Shown piece by piece: positions 21,840-34,355 of a stretch of DNA of 64,000 bases; within the stretch, counting starts at the first letter, position 1, and the number at the start of each line of letters is the position of its first letter. A program made the translations under genes and the position numbers. A model generated the notes under the pieces. That model made no database searches. It was not told the origin of the DNA and saw only the letters and a program-made list of their open reading frames with translations. Origin of the DNA: Micrasema longulum. Taxonomy: Eukaryota; Arthropoda; Insecta; Trichoptera; Brachycentridae. Where the stretch lies: assembly GCA_022494885.1 (NCBI GenBank), contig JAGVSM010003414.1, forward strand, positions 930,001-994,000, given 5' to 3'.

Positions 21840-24226
21840 CAAAACATCACCATCTCCATTATAGCTCTGCCTCGCAACTAGTTACCCATTACCTCAGTTG
21901 CAAAGTACACTATACAGTCTGATCTTATTTCGCTACACTGTTGTACGCCTAACTTAATATTCTACGTATTATGAACACCCTTATTGTATAAGGGACAAGT
22001 TATATATATATAAATATATATGTAGTATTATCGGTGCACATTGACAAGTTCGAGCCTTCTACCCGAGAACTCTTATTCGACACGTGTAGATGTTTCCCCT
22101 TTGTTATATGTAAATATTATTATAGCATAATATGACATCGTGATAAACTGTCATATAATATTGTTTTGTTTAATATATTTACAACTACCGTGTTTGATAT
22201 TTTAGTGGGAAGTTATTCTTTTTTTATTAATCTTTTTAATGATTGGAAGGTTGTGAAATATATAACCTTATTTGTTTGATAATCAATTGATCAATTATAT
22301 GGAGAAGTCGGTAAAATATTTTATTTGACATTTGTAGCTTTAATAACTAATTAAGATTTTAATATTTTTACATGATGACAAACATAAACCAGTTATAGAT
22401 TATATTATTTGATTTGACATAATCTTACTTAATTATTTGATTGGGTTACCTCGTGATATCCTGTTTTATGTTACATTATTTAGTAATGAAGGCTCCTACA
22501 GCGTATTACATTACCTACATATAATTAGTAGTTGTATTGTTCGTAGAAGTCGCAATAACCCTCTATATTTAGTTAATATTCCCAAGTAACGTGTTGAAAG
22601 CATCCTCGTCCCCTGGGATCTTGTGATAGTACACACCGGGAGCTTAACAGAACTATGTGTTAGATGGTGTGCAATGATATAGCGAGTAAGAGTTTAGAAA
22701 TGTAAGAAGAGTTTTTATATTATATGGAACAAAAAACAGAGAATTATTAATAAAAAGAGGAAATAACTCAATATATTATTATCAAATGTATGGAATGATT
22801 ATTTGTACTGTGAATGTTTGGTCCGGATACAGAAAATGTAGATCGTCGTCAGAATCCCCTTCCTTTACAGCTGTGCTATTGAGAAGTTAGTTCTAATTCT
22901 GTTTATATCGGCAAGTAATTCCTCACACGAGTTGGCTCCGCACCTTTATGTCTTCCTCGAAGCGTATTATTGACGATGTAACATTTTGTTTGTAGCATCT
23001 TGAAATGATTTTGTGCCACAATATTGTATAATGTGTGTTAATATTTTAGTAGGATGTTTATTTCTCTCATTGCATAGCTTGAGAGCGATTTAGACAAATT
23101 CAATATTCTTATAGCACATGTCGAGGGACTGCATTAGAAAAATGGTTGATAAATAAAATTATATAAATATTAGTAGCGAATTTTTAAATTGTTGTAACAG
23201 CGAGATGATTATCCCTGAATCGTTGATTAGATAAGTATGCAGAAGTATATAAAGTAAGTGGGTTGTTATATTCTACAATTTATTTCATTTTAGTTACTCA
23301 GTAATCATTGTTCGGTTATTGTTAATGTCACATGCATATATTATATATGATGTCTAAGTATAGTGATGTTGGCAATAGCGTGTTGTCAGGTGTTCCGTTC
23401 TGCTTTCTAGTTAGTCAGAGAGGCTATTTTGGAAATGAGATTGTAAATATTGCCAAACTATGAAAAGATAGGGAACTGACATCACGGAGTGATAACTTTA
23501 TTTAGTCTGTGTTAACACTTTATTTGGAATGTTCTGTTTTTAAGAAGCCGTCTTTTTTCTCAAATTTGATATTTCCGACGCTTACTTTCTAAGTGCTACG
23601 ACCAATATTACTACTTATCTTGTATTGAAAACAATTATACTTAATGAAAAATTTACATTTAAAATAGGTAGAGTAAATTATAAACCGTTTTGGGTAGTAT
23701 TTGTATATTATACATACACGGAACATGCAGACTAACCATGTTAACTGTTTATTCAGCTATTCGTGTTCTGAAGTTCTCATCTGTGCATAAAAATACATAT
23801 TTGACGCAACTGTTAGTTTTTCCAATATCAATATGAATAAATATTTTTCTGTTGTAAATGTGAACTTAAAACGGATGGAAACATAAATATGATTTAACAG
23901 ATGTTTTCATTTTAAAAATCATAATTCAATTAGAATTATGTGTTAGTGTTGATAGCTGCAAATTGTATGTTAAGTAATCAATGTGTTTCGGCCCTAGCCA
24001 TTTAATTAACAGTAGATTTATATTTACAGTCAATGCACGTAATTCACATTTTGGTATTATACACTATCTTATATCACCACAGTACGTAGTAAACAACATT
24101 GTTGTGAAGTTGTATCACACTCTGTCGAGTGTAAAACTCTGTTACAAGTTTATTATGGATAATTCAATGTACAATATTATGTAATATTCCACGTTATTTA
24201 TCTCAGAGACTGCATTATTTGTGTAA
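21840..24226 (+). other. probable capicua 3' UTR and downstream DNA
   Basis: AT-rich, with no coding potential and little obvious repeat content, which is unusual for this window and fits a long 3' UTR. Hexamers AATAAA occur near 22749 and 23154, with others further on; I cannot say which is used. A short TATATATA run lies near 22000. Confidence 0.45.
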
Positions 24227-25168
24227 TTAACCGCTCGAATGCCAAATTAGCGGGATGCAAAATGTACCCCAACTGCCGAGCATTTTGCCTGCACGCACTG
24301 ATTTTTGAGTCTTGTTTGCGATCATAATTTTTATGTGAAAACAGAACGTATTCGCTGATGATTCCACTTTTGGGCTGGCCTCTATATAAACTGTATGTTG
24401 TCTCCTTTTAACTCTCTGCAGTAATGTCTATATGATATTATAGCGCAACATTCTTAGAGTGATAAATAAAATGTTGTACTTTGTCTTAGAAAAAAACGAA
24501 TAAAACAAAGACTGCATCACAAAACTGTGCATTTTTCAATAAAAATTATTGTAAGATATACAGGTTATCAATAAAGTAGTAAAACAGTACGGTATTCATA
24601 CAAATACTGGATAAAATGAACACCTTCTTTAGTCTATGGCGTTCATTTTTTAACACATCTACCTGTTCGTTGTGCTAATTTATTCATAAAAATCGCAATT
24701 TTGTTCTATCTTAATATCATGTTTTATATATTTCTAAAATCTTTATGAAATTTGCTATAAACTGGCATAAACAGTGTAGGCATTAACTGTTGAATACTTT
24801 TTACAAAAAGGCTCATGTTGAATTTATTCCGCGAACAGTCACTTTATTTTAATAAAACTATTGAAATACTGACAATGTTAGAGATTTCATTACTTGAATC
24901 TCTCCCTAAATACATTTCAAATTTATTATCTTTCTGAAAAAAAAACACTTATTTTACAAAATCGAAAAACCAAAAGCCAAAGCCGAAAACCGTATCTGTT
25001 AAATACGGTTTTCGACACTGTTATGGCACTGTATTAATGGCTGGTATTAATTAGTAGTAAATAAGGCAAATTCCGCTCAAAGATTTTGCAGCCCAGATCT
25101 CAGCTCTGGCACTCAACGGGAACCAAAATTGATAGCTGAGATCCACGCTCTGGCATTTGAGCGGTTAA
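24227..25168. mobile_element. piggyBac-like non-autonomous element with TTAA duplication
   Basis: TTAA at 24227-24230 and at 25165-25168 flank a 934-bp element. It starts CCGCTCGAATGCCA and ends TGGCATTTGAGCGG, giving 14-bp TIRs with one mismatch. TTAA target duplication and C-starting TIRs are the mark of piggyBac-type transposons. No transposase frame is present, so it would depend on an enzyme supplied elsewhere. A subterminal repeat (CAGATCTCAGCTCTGGCACT, then TGAGATCCACGCTCTGGCAT) sits near the right end. Confidence 0.8.
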
Positions 25169-27059
25169 TGGGAGAATAACTTCACACGACAATTTTATGA
25201 AATGCAGATAAAATCAAGAGGCATCAGTATTTTGAATTTAGAAATATTTTCAAACAAATTCACGTATTATTACAAGTGCTCACTAAGAGAACAAATATTT
25301 TTACAAATAAAAATGAATAAATTACGCTATTAATTAATTTTTTTAACAAAAATGAATGAATAGCGTGTCTATATTCTTTACTCCGTAACAGGTGTTGCTA
25401 TTTAGGAAGCATAACTCACGCTGTCAAGAGCACGTCTTTATTTCAAAATGGGGATAAATTTAGTCAAAATATTTTTAAGTAATCTCAATGTAAAAATTAA
25501 AAAATGATGTTGGCGAAATATTTTTTTCTACATCATAACTTTAGATAAGTCTAAGGAGTTCTCCCTTGGGTTGCCTTAACATTCATCTTATGTACAAAAT
25601 AGACAAAAGACTGCAAGATTTAATACTTGGGTTGTTTTATTCACATATCGCTGTTGTTTTATTTGGAGCTTGACAACTTTTATTTCAGTAATTATTGTGC
25701 TTTTGTCGCAATTTTTAAAAATATATTAATTTATGAATATACGGTCAATATACAGCATTCAAAATAATTATAATTTAATTCATTCAAGGAAAAAAATTGG
25801 GTCATAATTTTTTGTTCTTGCTTCACATACTGTGCCGGATCTAATGTGATCTAATGCCCCGGGAAAAGATGGGAATATACAAATTTGTAAATTAACATGA
25901 ACACATTATTCTCCCCTCTCTTGTAAGCAAGTGTCCGGTTCTTTGTGCCAACTGAACCTATGCGAGGTCCGGCTCTGTTCACATACACCAAATAATTTAT
26001 TCATTTCGCTTGAAGAATACATTTTCAAGACCCATTTGAATTAAAATAATGCTTTACTACTTCTGCAGTGCTGGTTTATTCTTACAAACAATAAGAATAT
26101 CCTCACAATTCACATTTAAACAAATAGCGGTTAAATTCACAAATGAAAGAAATCTTTGTAGGTTTGATTACAAATAAAGATATAAAATTTGGTCAGTTAT
26201 CACACTGCTCGGCTAATAAATAATATTGAGGTGCTTATATATACTATATATATTTTATTGATTTTGTATTATTATTTAGTTTTAATTTACACTAAATTGA
26301 GATTGTTGAGAATGTTTATACATTACTGTAATCATTTTCATTTGTTTAATCCTTCTCTAAATGTGAAAGGATTGTTTTTTATGTGCATAGAATTATGTTG
26401 ATTATTTATATCAATTTGATTTCTTAGCCGTTGATCTCTTATTATATTTGAATGAAATTTTGCTTTAGAAACGAGAGTGCAGTAAAAGTAATTTATCTAA
26501 GTCTATCTGACACTAGACACTGTCAGCTATTGTGAGTCAATTCTTTTATACAAATATTCGTTTTACTTTTGTAGTGTGCTCATACTATATTAATTCATCT
26601 TCTCTATTTCCATAACATTCAAAAGTAGAAAAAAAGCAATTATATAGTACCATATCCGTGTTAAAGTGTTTCAGTAGTGTAGCGCAACATATTTTTGCGT
26701 AACGAGCATTACATTTAAGGGCCTAGGAGAGAATCCCATAAATGTGGTTAGTCAATGTTAATCAAAGTGTAAATATTTTCATCATTATTGTACTGGAGCA
26801 CATCGTATAACAAAAAACATATTCGGTTTTATAAAATACAAATAAACTGTATTATGTACATCCAACTTACGGACCAACACGAGAGATACAGAAATTAAGG
26901 AAACTCAACAAGTTTATTGTACAAGAAGCTAACAAATTGACGGTTGTTGACAAAGCCATGTTTCGGGCCATAGAACTGAGTTCAAATTAATAAAGTTGTA
27001 TCAAATATCATTCAATGATTGGAGGAATAAAACTAAAGTTTATTATAAGAAAATTGTGT
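25169..27059. other. intergenic AT-rich DNA
   Basis: No coding exon is recognised. The segment 25905-25985 is less AT-rich (CTGAACCTATGCGAGGTCCG) and may be a repeat scrap. Otherwise I see nothing. Confidence 0.4.
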
Positions 27060-27070
27060 TTTATTTTATT
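27060..27070 (-). terminator. polyadenylation signals of the DMAC2-like gene
   Basis: On the minus strand two overlapping AATAAA hexamers lie 45-55 bases after the stop codon at 27115, the expected distance for a short 3' UTR. Confidence 0.6.
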
Positions 27071-27114
27071 GCAAGTATGTTAATTCATTATTCAATATGC
27101 CGAATGGACTAAAA

Positions 27115-29543
27115 TTAAGCAACAAGTGGTGGTTCTTTAGTATTATATTTTACTAATAACTCTGGGTTGAGTTCTTGTAATGCTGCCACCGTATATTCTA
27201 ATAGCTCTGTCTCTTCTAAATCTAGTATTAGTAATTTGAGTTTTTCCATTCTGTGTAGAACTTGGATTCCCCGATATGTTACTGAGCAACCTTGAAGATC
27301 CAGATATTCTAGAGAAGAACAAGTAAGGCGACTCAACCTGTCCAAACACCAATCATCGATGTGTGAATTACCCTTTAAAGAGAGCCATTTTAAAAAATCT
27401 AGTCCCTCAAAATTCAGTAGTCCCTCGTATCGTAAACCTCCATATTGGAAATTTTCACAGTCAATTTCTTCAACAAATATGCCCGGGTAAAATGTGTTTG
27501 GGATTAGGGCCTTTTTTTGTTTTTTTTCCATTTTTATCCATTCTCCTTGCAGAAATCTAAAAAATATACAGGAAAGTATGTATTCATAATTTGTAGGATT
27601 TATTGGTAAATTGACAAATATTTTAACAAGCTATTTGAGATTGTGATGAGCTGAAGGAGCGATGAGCTGTGGTAAATGCACGATCACCCCAGCTGTAAAA
27701 AACTGATGTCATTGTCATCGTAAAGTTTGCCTTTTTTAATGGTAAACGTACTTGGAACATTTTGTCATACGAGTGATATTTGTGTTGTTTACAGATACTT
27801 GAAAAATTAATTTAGTTGAAAAAATGGAACTAAAGTGTAAACATTTTCGTGCGATGATTTTCTATGACTTTTGACGTGGATTAAAAACAACAGTGTGCCG
27901 ATCAACTCGCTGTGACTTTTGGTGATGAAGCACCATCTCGAGCCACCGTGTTTCGCTGGTTTTCTAAATTCAATCATGGTCACACTTCGTTACAGGATGA
28001 ATTTCGTCGTCCAAAATCGGCTGCTGTGCCAGAAAAAATCGATGCTTTGCGTGAACTGATATTGCAAGATCATCATGTGACATACCGTGAGATTGAGGCA
28101 TGCTTGGGCATTAGTTCCACTCGCATACATTCAATATTGCATGAAAATTTAGTCATAAAAAAGATCTTTTCGCATTGGATACCGCATAATTTGACAATCG
28201 CTCAAAAATAGGCTCGTGTCGATTGGTGCAACAAATGTTTGAAAAATTCATCTGACGTCTATAAGATCGTGACAGGCGATAAATCATGGATCTATGCATA
28301 TGAACCTGAAACTAAACAACAATCAGTCGATTGGGTCCATATAGTCGTATGGGTCTTTCAAGACGAGCCAAATCCAACAAAAGTTGTTCGCGCACGAAGC
28401 ACTTCGAAGCAAATGGTCGCCTGTTTTCTAGGAATAACTGGACATGTCGCCACTGTTCGAATACGGCAACGCAGAATGGTCAATTCTGAATAGTACACCA
28501 CCTGTCCCAGAAATGTTCGGAAAAATAAGGGAAACCAATTGTAGAAGACAAATCATTCTCCACCACAACAATGCAAGCTGTCACACATCAGCTCAAACGT
28601 GTTAATTTTTGAGCATTTAAAACATTGAATTGATGGGTCATCTGCCGTACAGTCCTGATTTGGCACCCAACGATTTTTTTCTTATTCCCGCATATCAAAA
28701 ATAAATTGCGAGGTCAACGTTTTTCGACGCCTGAAGAAGCGGTTGATACGTTAAAATCACATGTTTTGGAAGCACCTCAATCGGACTAGAAAAAATGCTT
28801 TAAAAATTGGTTCAAATGCATGCAAAAGTGTATTGATCTTCAAGGAAAATATTTTGAAAAACAATAAAGCCATTTTCAATTATAAATATTTGTTTTTACT
28901 TGTCTATCTCAAAACTTAAGTAGCAACCCTCGTATAATTCTGATCACAATTTATTTTTACATCAGTTGAGGTTTTTGTATTCAAGCACCTAGTTTAAAGA
29001 CATTTGTAACACAATTTGTATATTGCGTTTAGTTTAAGATATTTTTCTCTCTAGCATAGATGCACATTTAAAAAATATTGAACTTTTCCACTACCCTCAA
29101 CGAAATTTAAAAGGTTGAAACAAAAAAACTTACTTGATAGCACCACCACGATAAATAATAAAATGTGCCACTGCTAAATTGGTTCCTAGTGCATTAACTC
29201 TTTCAGCATTGTATGCTTGAAATGAAACTATAGTTTCTTCATGTTTTCTTAAAAACCATTGTTTTATTCCACTGGGCCAATTTTCTACAGGGTATTGACC
29301 CAGTCTCAGAAATACAGGATTTTGCAGCTTGTCAGATTGAAAATACCTAAACTTTGTCTGAAATTCCCCCGGAGTTTCAGAGACGGGTATTTTCCAGGAA
29401 GGATACTCTTGCCCATGAATAATTTTCTTTTGGGGGCCTTTTTCATCTCTGTTGTATTTTGTGTCAATATAGTTGGAAAATCGCAATAACTGAGTTTGAC
29501 GACATTTTATACTTGGTACAAATTTAGAGAAATATAGCGACAT
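27115..29543 (-). CDS. DMAC2: DMAC2 / ATP synthase subunit s-like protein
   Basis: Two exons, 29543-29134 and 27556-27115, join in phase 2 (ATC AA|gtaagt to ttttag|A) to give 283 residues. The N-terminus (MSLYFSKFVPSIKCRQ) is basic and looks like a mitochondrial presequence. Residues from about 170 form leucine-rich repeats: DFLKWLSLKGNSHIDDWCLD, SSLEYLDLQGCSVTYRGIQV, MEKLKLLILDLEETELLE. This matches the DMAC2/Factor-B family, matrix proteins that help assemble the distal membrane arm of complex I or couple ATP synthase. I favour DMAC2 over its paralogue DMAC2L by length and the FIIYRGGAIKF segment. The single intron carries a dead mariner on the other strand. Confidence 0.85.
27660..28932 (+). 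mobile_element. decayed mariner transposon in DMAC2 intron
   Basis: The right end reads CTTAAGTAGCAACCCTCG followed by TA. Transposase pieces in order: HFRAMIFYDF, DEAPSRATVFRWFSKFNHGH, RREI-like VTYREIEACLGISSTRIHSI, WIPHNLTIAQK and stop, YKIVTGDKSWIYAYEPETKQ, VWVFQDEPNPTKVVRARSTS, and C-terminal HIKNKLRGQRFSTPEEAVDT. Several frameshifts and stops break it, and GDE of the first catalytic site reads GDK. A clear left TIR is not found, so the left boundary is approximate. It is a different mariner lineage from the one at 4235. Confidence 0.92.
28933..28934. other. TA target-site at mariner right end
   Basis: The TA dinucleotide directly follows the terminal CCCTCG, as expected for a mariner insertion. 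The matching left TA cannot be fixed. Confidence 0.5.
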
Positions 29544-29868
29544 AACTATGGAGAGGGAGATAAATTGTCAGATTAATTGTTAAAAGTCTTCTTAAAAATA
29601 TCTAAATTTGGGATTTGATCGAACACAACCACAAATTATCCGACATAACCCAGGAGATTTTCTAAGATTCTAGGTAGTTCGATTGTGTCGAATTCGAATA
29701 TAGATGCCGAGTTTCCGCGGTCGCTGAGGTTGGGTTCGTTGAGTTATAAGATTTTTGGTTGTAACTTATATATTATAGAACAGGCATGTAGCGCCACAGT
29801 GATAATCAGGGTTTATACACGATCATACACGATTATAGGTTATGTCAGTATATGCCTTTAGTATGTGG

Positions 29869-30180
29869 TAACGATGAAAGTAGTCGACTACATTCAATTA
29901 CTAAATTTAGTCGAATGAAAGCCCGAATGCAGTAATGTAGTCGAATGAATTCACTCGAATGCAAATAGACCAATAGGCGTGCGTAAAATTCATTCGACTA
30001 CAAATAGACCAATGGGCGAGCTTTACGCCGGCTATCGAATGAATTAGTAATTTCCAAAGTACTGAAATCACTCGAATGCAAATAGACCAATTAGCGTGCG
30101 TAAAATTCATTCGACTACAAATAGACCAATGGGCGAGCTTTACGCCGACTACTTTCATTCAACTACTTTCATCGCCAACT
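29869..30180. mobile_element. TIR element with internal 117-bp tandem duplication
   Basis: The ends GGTAACGATGAAAGTAGTCG and, in complement, AGTTGGCGATGAAAGTAGTT form diverged TIRs. Inside, TCACTCGAATGCAAATAGAC begins at 29951 and again at 30068, giving two 84-bp near-identical blocks 117 bp apart. Each block also contains a second, inverted-style ACAAATAGACCAATGGGCGA. The 83-codon ORF on the minus strand is a product of this repeat. Confidence 0.7.
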
Positions 30181-31980
30181 AATTCGTAATGACGTAATGG
30201 GCGCTGGGATCTAGCGGACGTGTGTGATGGTTGAAATAAAATGCTTTTATTTTTTTGTAGTTATGTCAGCATTGGTAAAATAAAAATGTACATTATACCT
30301 ATAATAAAATTCATCATTCAACAATAAAATAAAGTGACGTTTGTTTATGGGTCTGCTGCTAGCCTATTTGTGTACTTAATAACACAGATTATATAATAGT
30401 TGATATCAAATCCACCCGATCTGAAATATCAACACAATAACAGCTGATTGTAGTTTTACATGCATGACCTAAACAATAAATATGAAACAAAAATATTTTA
30501 ATTTACATCCTTTGTTTGACAGATAAGTATTAAGTTATGTCAAGTAATGATAACCACAGACCATAATTATACCCATGTAAATATTTCTTAATACCATAAA
30601 GTATGGATCATGGTTTACATTATTATTGTCATAGTTTTAAAAAAAAACTGTCGTACCTACCTATGTAGGTTATTAATTGGTTGCTTTTTAAATCCGTAAT
30701 ACAGATGGTATTTTTTAGTTTTCTAACCATGTTTCCATTTTCCTATTTGTTTGTTTGAAAATCGTTTTTTTTTTTTTTTCTGGATTACTTTTTTATTACG
30801 GTTACTTACAATAAACACACGACTTTTTTAGTATTCGCGTCCCAGCTTTCTATAAATAAAATCCCGGCTTTCTAGAAATAAAAAATAATATTATTAGTTA
30901 AAGTAAAATAAAAATTCAAAATATTTGAAAATATTCTAGAACTAACTTGAAGTTTTCATATAATACAGGTATTGTTTTTTGCTTGTGTTAATATTGTTAT
31001 TCCTTTCTGTTTGTGTTGTTTTTAATTTTAATCTGTAAATCTATGTAACTTGTTTTTGGCCAATGTTATCACATTTTGGTAGAAGGCTCTTTCTCATAAA
31101 GGAAAAAAAGTACCCAGTATTCCCAAAGCATAGATATTTCTACCGAAAAACGGAGTTTGTCTTTGAATAAATTTATGTGTCTATTGTCATATTCATGAAT
31201 CATTCATTCGAATGATTCATTCGATTATTTCATTCATTTAATTACTAATCATTCGATTAGTAAATTTAGTCGATTATATTCATCTGTAGTCTGTGGGTTA
31301 TGTCAAATATGTAAAAATATTTTGACAGTCAGAGTAGCCAATCAAATCATAAAAAAAAACATTAATTTTCTTGACTCATCATCTCATTAATCCAGAGTAC
31401 GTTCAATAAGTGTGACGTATATATAGAGTGATATCTTTATGCCATCGATATTTCGGAAAATTATCCCGAGTGAAAGCTTGATTGTAAAATCTGGGGTCGT
31501 TTGTTATTGAGACGGTAGCGAGATTGAGAAAAATTTAGATGAGAAAAGATTATTTCGGAGGCTGTAAATTGTACGTGTCAACGGCGCCGATCTTTGGCAT
31601 TGACCGATGATCCATTCGACACCACCACTTCCACTTTAACTCCCTTTCACTAATTTCCCCTTTTCGGCTGCGTTACGACTGATTTTTGACTACTTTGTTT
31701 CTAAGGGCTACGGCAGTTTTATTGAACGCCCGAGCAAGTCTTTGTTCTTTCTTCCTCTTTTATTACTTTGATTCATTGTCTCTTTTTAACACTAACTTTC
31801 TTGAATACATTTGCATATAATATTGAAGTTAAAATTATTATCTACTTAATATTATTTCTAATGAAACTAAATTACAATAATTTATTTTGACTAAAATATA
31901 TGTAATAAAAAACCAATTAATTAAAGTAAACATGTAGTAAACTTAGAAAACTAAATCATTTAACTAATTTATACCTTAGA
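30181..31980. other. gene-free stretch upstream of DMAC2
   Basis: AT-rich with no recognised exon. At 31193-31280 ATTCATTCGAATGATTC-like motifs and TTAGTAAATTTAGTCGATTA repeat material from 29895-29920, so another scrap of that TIR family is present. 31500-31760 is less AT-rich but has no supported gene. Confidence 0.4.
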
Positions 31981-31984
31981 AGAT

Positions 31985-32170
31985 TAAAGAAGGAATAAGC
32001 GTAGTGTGAACAATTATCACTTTCACCCTCTGACGGGCATCTTCAGACTGGTAAACAGTAGACTCATTAAATATAATTTTATAATAACTTTTGTAAAGTG
32101 CCTCGAAATAAGTTTGTATTCTTATATAACAACGGTTGTTTTTCCTTAATAAATAAAAATAAAATAAAAT
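31985..32170 (+). repeat. retroelement 3' tail, A-rich end
   Basis: TTTGTATTCTTATATAACAA ... TTGTTTTTCCTTAATAAATA then A-rich sequence to 32170. The reverse complement occurs at 1655-1715 and a looser copy at 60937-61020, so this is a dispersed 3' tail. Reading the other way a CTGAAGATGCCCG motif (32035) resembles the one at 42720. Confidence 0.55.
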
Positions 32171-32184
32171 AATATCCAGGATAC

Positions 32185-32560
32185 AGGGGGCCCTTGCACA
32201 TTCAGCTGCATTTGTGGATACCACAGCAGATGAGAATCATCCTGCATAATCGCAGCTCATGTCATCTCCCTCCAGAAAACCCCACCTTTGTTGATTATAT
32301 TTGCACCTAGTCACCCCTACTCTCAGTCTGTTGAGAGCTTTCTACGTAAGGAAGTCCAAATTGTGGGCGATGTTTGTGTTTTCGGATGGCATTATCCAGA
32401 GCCTATCACCGAGTTCATCTCTCCACAGATCCACTGCGTTTTTCTGCAGAGGTCTTTGGAGACCTGACTTGCTTGGGCAAGTTGAGGCTTTTATGAAACT
32501 CTTTCCCGATCCCAGTCTCGGAGGAGCCATTCGATGGTTGTAAAGGGGGTGTCTAGGGTC
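32185..32560 (-). mobile_element. LINE ORF2 C-terminal scrap (R1/Jockey-like)
   Basis: Minus-strand frames read LGSGKSFIKASTCPSKSGLQ and, after a stop, ALNRLRVGVTRCKYNQQRWG then FLEGDDMSCDYAG. LNRLR-G--RC-----KWG------C-CG is the usual zinc-knuckle-like tail of such elements. It is short and broken. Confidence 0.6.
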
Positions 32561-32814
32561 ATAGATCTGTTTGTCTCTCAGTATCCGCTGCTAAATTTTT
32601 CCCGATGTTAGGTGAAGCGATTCCCACTATAGGTTAAAGTTTGTGCACCAGTGTGAGCTTAAGGCAGCCAGATACCAGCCGCGCCATGTCAATTACAGCA
32701 ATACACACTTGTTTGGCATGTGCTGACATCTATCAATCTATCAATTGCTCCCCAAGATCGGTGAGCTTTCTTTACATGTTCTTTCTGGTGAAGACCACCA
32801 TAAGTATAAACCGT

Positions 32815-32885
32815 ATAAATGCCTAGACTTTCATATACTTTTCTCAAAAATGTTCTCCGTCGCTGTTATAATATGTTAATTTTGA
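32815..32885 (-). repeat. foldback-family end
   Basis: AATGCCTAGACTTTCATATA, TTTCTCAAAAATGTTCTCCG, then GTTATAATATGTTAAT. It matches 1017-1083 in reverse orientation and the arm of the palindrome at 52656-52989. Confidence 0.65.
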
Positions 32886-32944
32886 AGTTACTTATATTAT
32901 TAACAACATATTTAAAAATTATGTACAGTATTAATGTCTGTAAC

Positions 32945-33175
32945 CCAAACCATAGCATCGGGTTAAGGGCGAGGGAGCTAAAGGAATTAAAGCTTCCTCC
33001 AAAAGCCTTACGGTTACTTGATAATGCTCTTGGCCATTGAAATTGCACTGGTTTTATGAGCGATGATGAACAAATTAGTTTTGTTTTTTCCTCCCAACTA
33101 TACTCTACTCAATGTGGAACCCCACCAGAATATGATTTTGCCTCAATTGAGTGATAAAGCATATCAGAAGGTGCT
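32945..33175 (+). mobile_element. pogo/jerky-type transposase scrap
   Basis: The frame reads ARELKELKLPPKALRLLDNA then LGH and a stop, followed by MSDDEQISFVFSSQLYSTQC. The LLDNA-GH motif holds a catalytic Asp of DDE/D transposases, and ---SDD-QI---F-P is the usual continuation in pogo/Tigger proteins. Only about 75 codons survive. Confidence 0.7.
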
Positions 33176-33299
33176 GGTCGGAAAAAAAATCCAGATTAAA
33201 AAATAAAAGAAATACATAATTATCACATATAATATACCTACTATGCCTTATAACATGTGTATTACTGTTGAATAAAACAATTTTACTGACAAACAATAT

Positions 33300-34085
33300 G
33301 CAAAAAGTTTATTTTATTTTTTTAAGATTCCAGTAATCTGAAAATTCGTTAAACCGAAAAGGCTCAGTTTTTTATTGTTCAGAATCATATACTTTACATT
33401 TGCGGGGGGAGTGATAGTCAAATAACAAGGGGTCCACCTATATATTTATTACATACATATCTCCAAATGAATTAAACAAGTCTAGACTAAAATTGTTGCA
33501 ACAGAGAGGGAAAACATTTTTGAGAAGAGAATAGAGTAAATAAAGAGTCTAGATTATTTATTTTTTAAAGCTACTGTACAAAGTGGTAAATATGTTTACC
33601 AATAAAATGTTATAATTATTAATTATAAGGTGCAAACGAACTTGTACATAAATGAATAAATGTTTGAAAGCCAACTACCAAGTAATTATTATTTTCACAC
33701 AACAGTCTATCTAAAAAAAATTAAAAATGAATAAAAGGAAATAAAATAAAAAATTGTAGACAAAAACTATTTATTTTTTATTAATGGTCTTAATTTTAAT
33801 TAACATACATAAATAAATTTATTCTTATCAATAATATGTACAAAGAATTTATTGCTGTTTTGGGTACCTAAAATGTACATACTATATTGTTGAAAAGTAA
33901 AAAAATACATAAGATACAAAATGAAACAAATTTATATACAGGTTTTCTAAATACTTATACTATAAATAAACAGTTTTAGTCAAATGTAAATATTATTTGT
34001 CGATTTTGAAACAGTGCAAGGATATGTGCTAAGCCTATGTAACTAATCTTACGTTTAATATAAATAATAGAGCCATTCTTGTTTC
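33300..34085. other. gene-free AT-rich stretch
   Basis: No coding signal. 33490-33535 (GTTGCAACAGAGAGGGAAAA, CATTTTTGAGAAGAGAATAG) is another scrap of the foldback-family arm. Confidence 0.45.
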
Positions 34086-34087
34086 CA

Positions 34088-34355
34088 TATATCGCTAGCC
34101 CAAAGTAACAGTGAGATAAACCCAAAATTTCCAATTTTTAGATTAACACGCAGACATGTTAGTAAATTAAACAATTTGATGTTTTCAAAGAATATAACAC
34201 AGAAGTTAGATGGTTGATCGATTTGAGATTAAAGTATTCACAATCTACTTTAAATAAGTTAATTCAGTCAAACACTCTTTTCAAACCTAGAAGTCAGATT
34301 ATCTCAGAATTCGTTTTTCAGAGATATCTCACTACTGCTTTGGGCTAGCGATATA
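34088..34355. mobile_element. MITE with ATATCGCTAGCCCAAAG termini
   Basis: The left end ATATCGCTAGCCCAAAGTAA continues CAGTGAGATA. The right end, in complement, is TATATCGCTAGCCCAAAGCA then GTAGTGAGATA. TIRs are about 30 bp over a 268-bp element. A reverse-oriented second copy lies at 46697-47166. Confidence 0.8.

Noticed and set aside
29907..30158. 83-codon minus-strand ORF with repeated KLAHWSICSRMNFTHA
   Set aside because: It is produced by the duplicated blocks inside the TIR element; the peptide repeats because the DNA does, and there is no other sign of a gene.
32301..32543. 80-codon plus-strand ORF
   Set aside because: The opposite strand carries recognisable LINE sequence, so this is its shadow.
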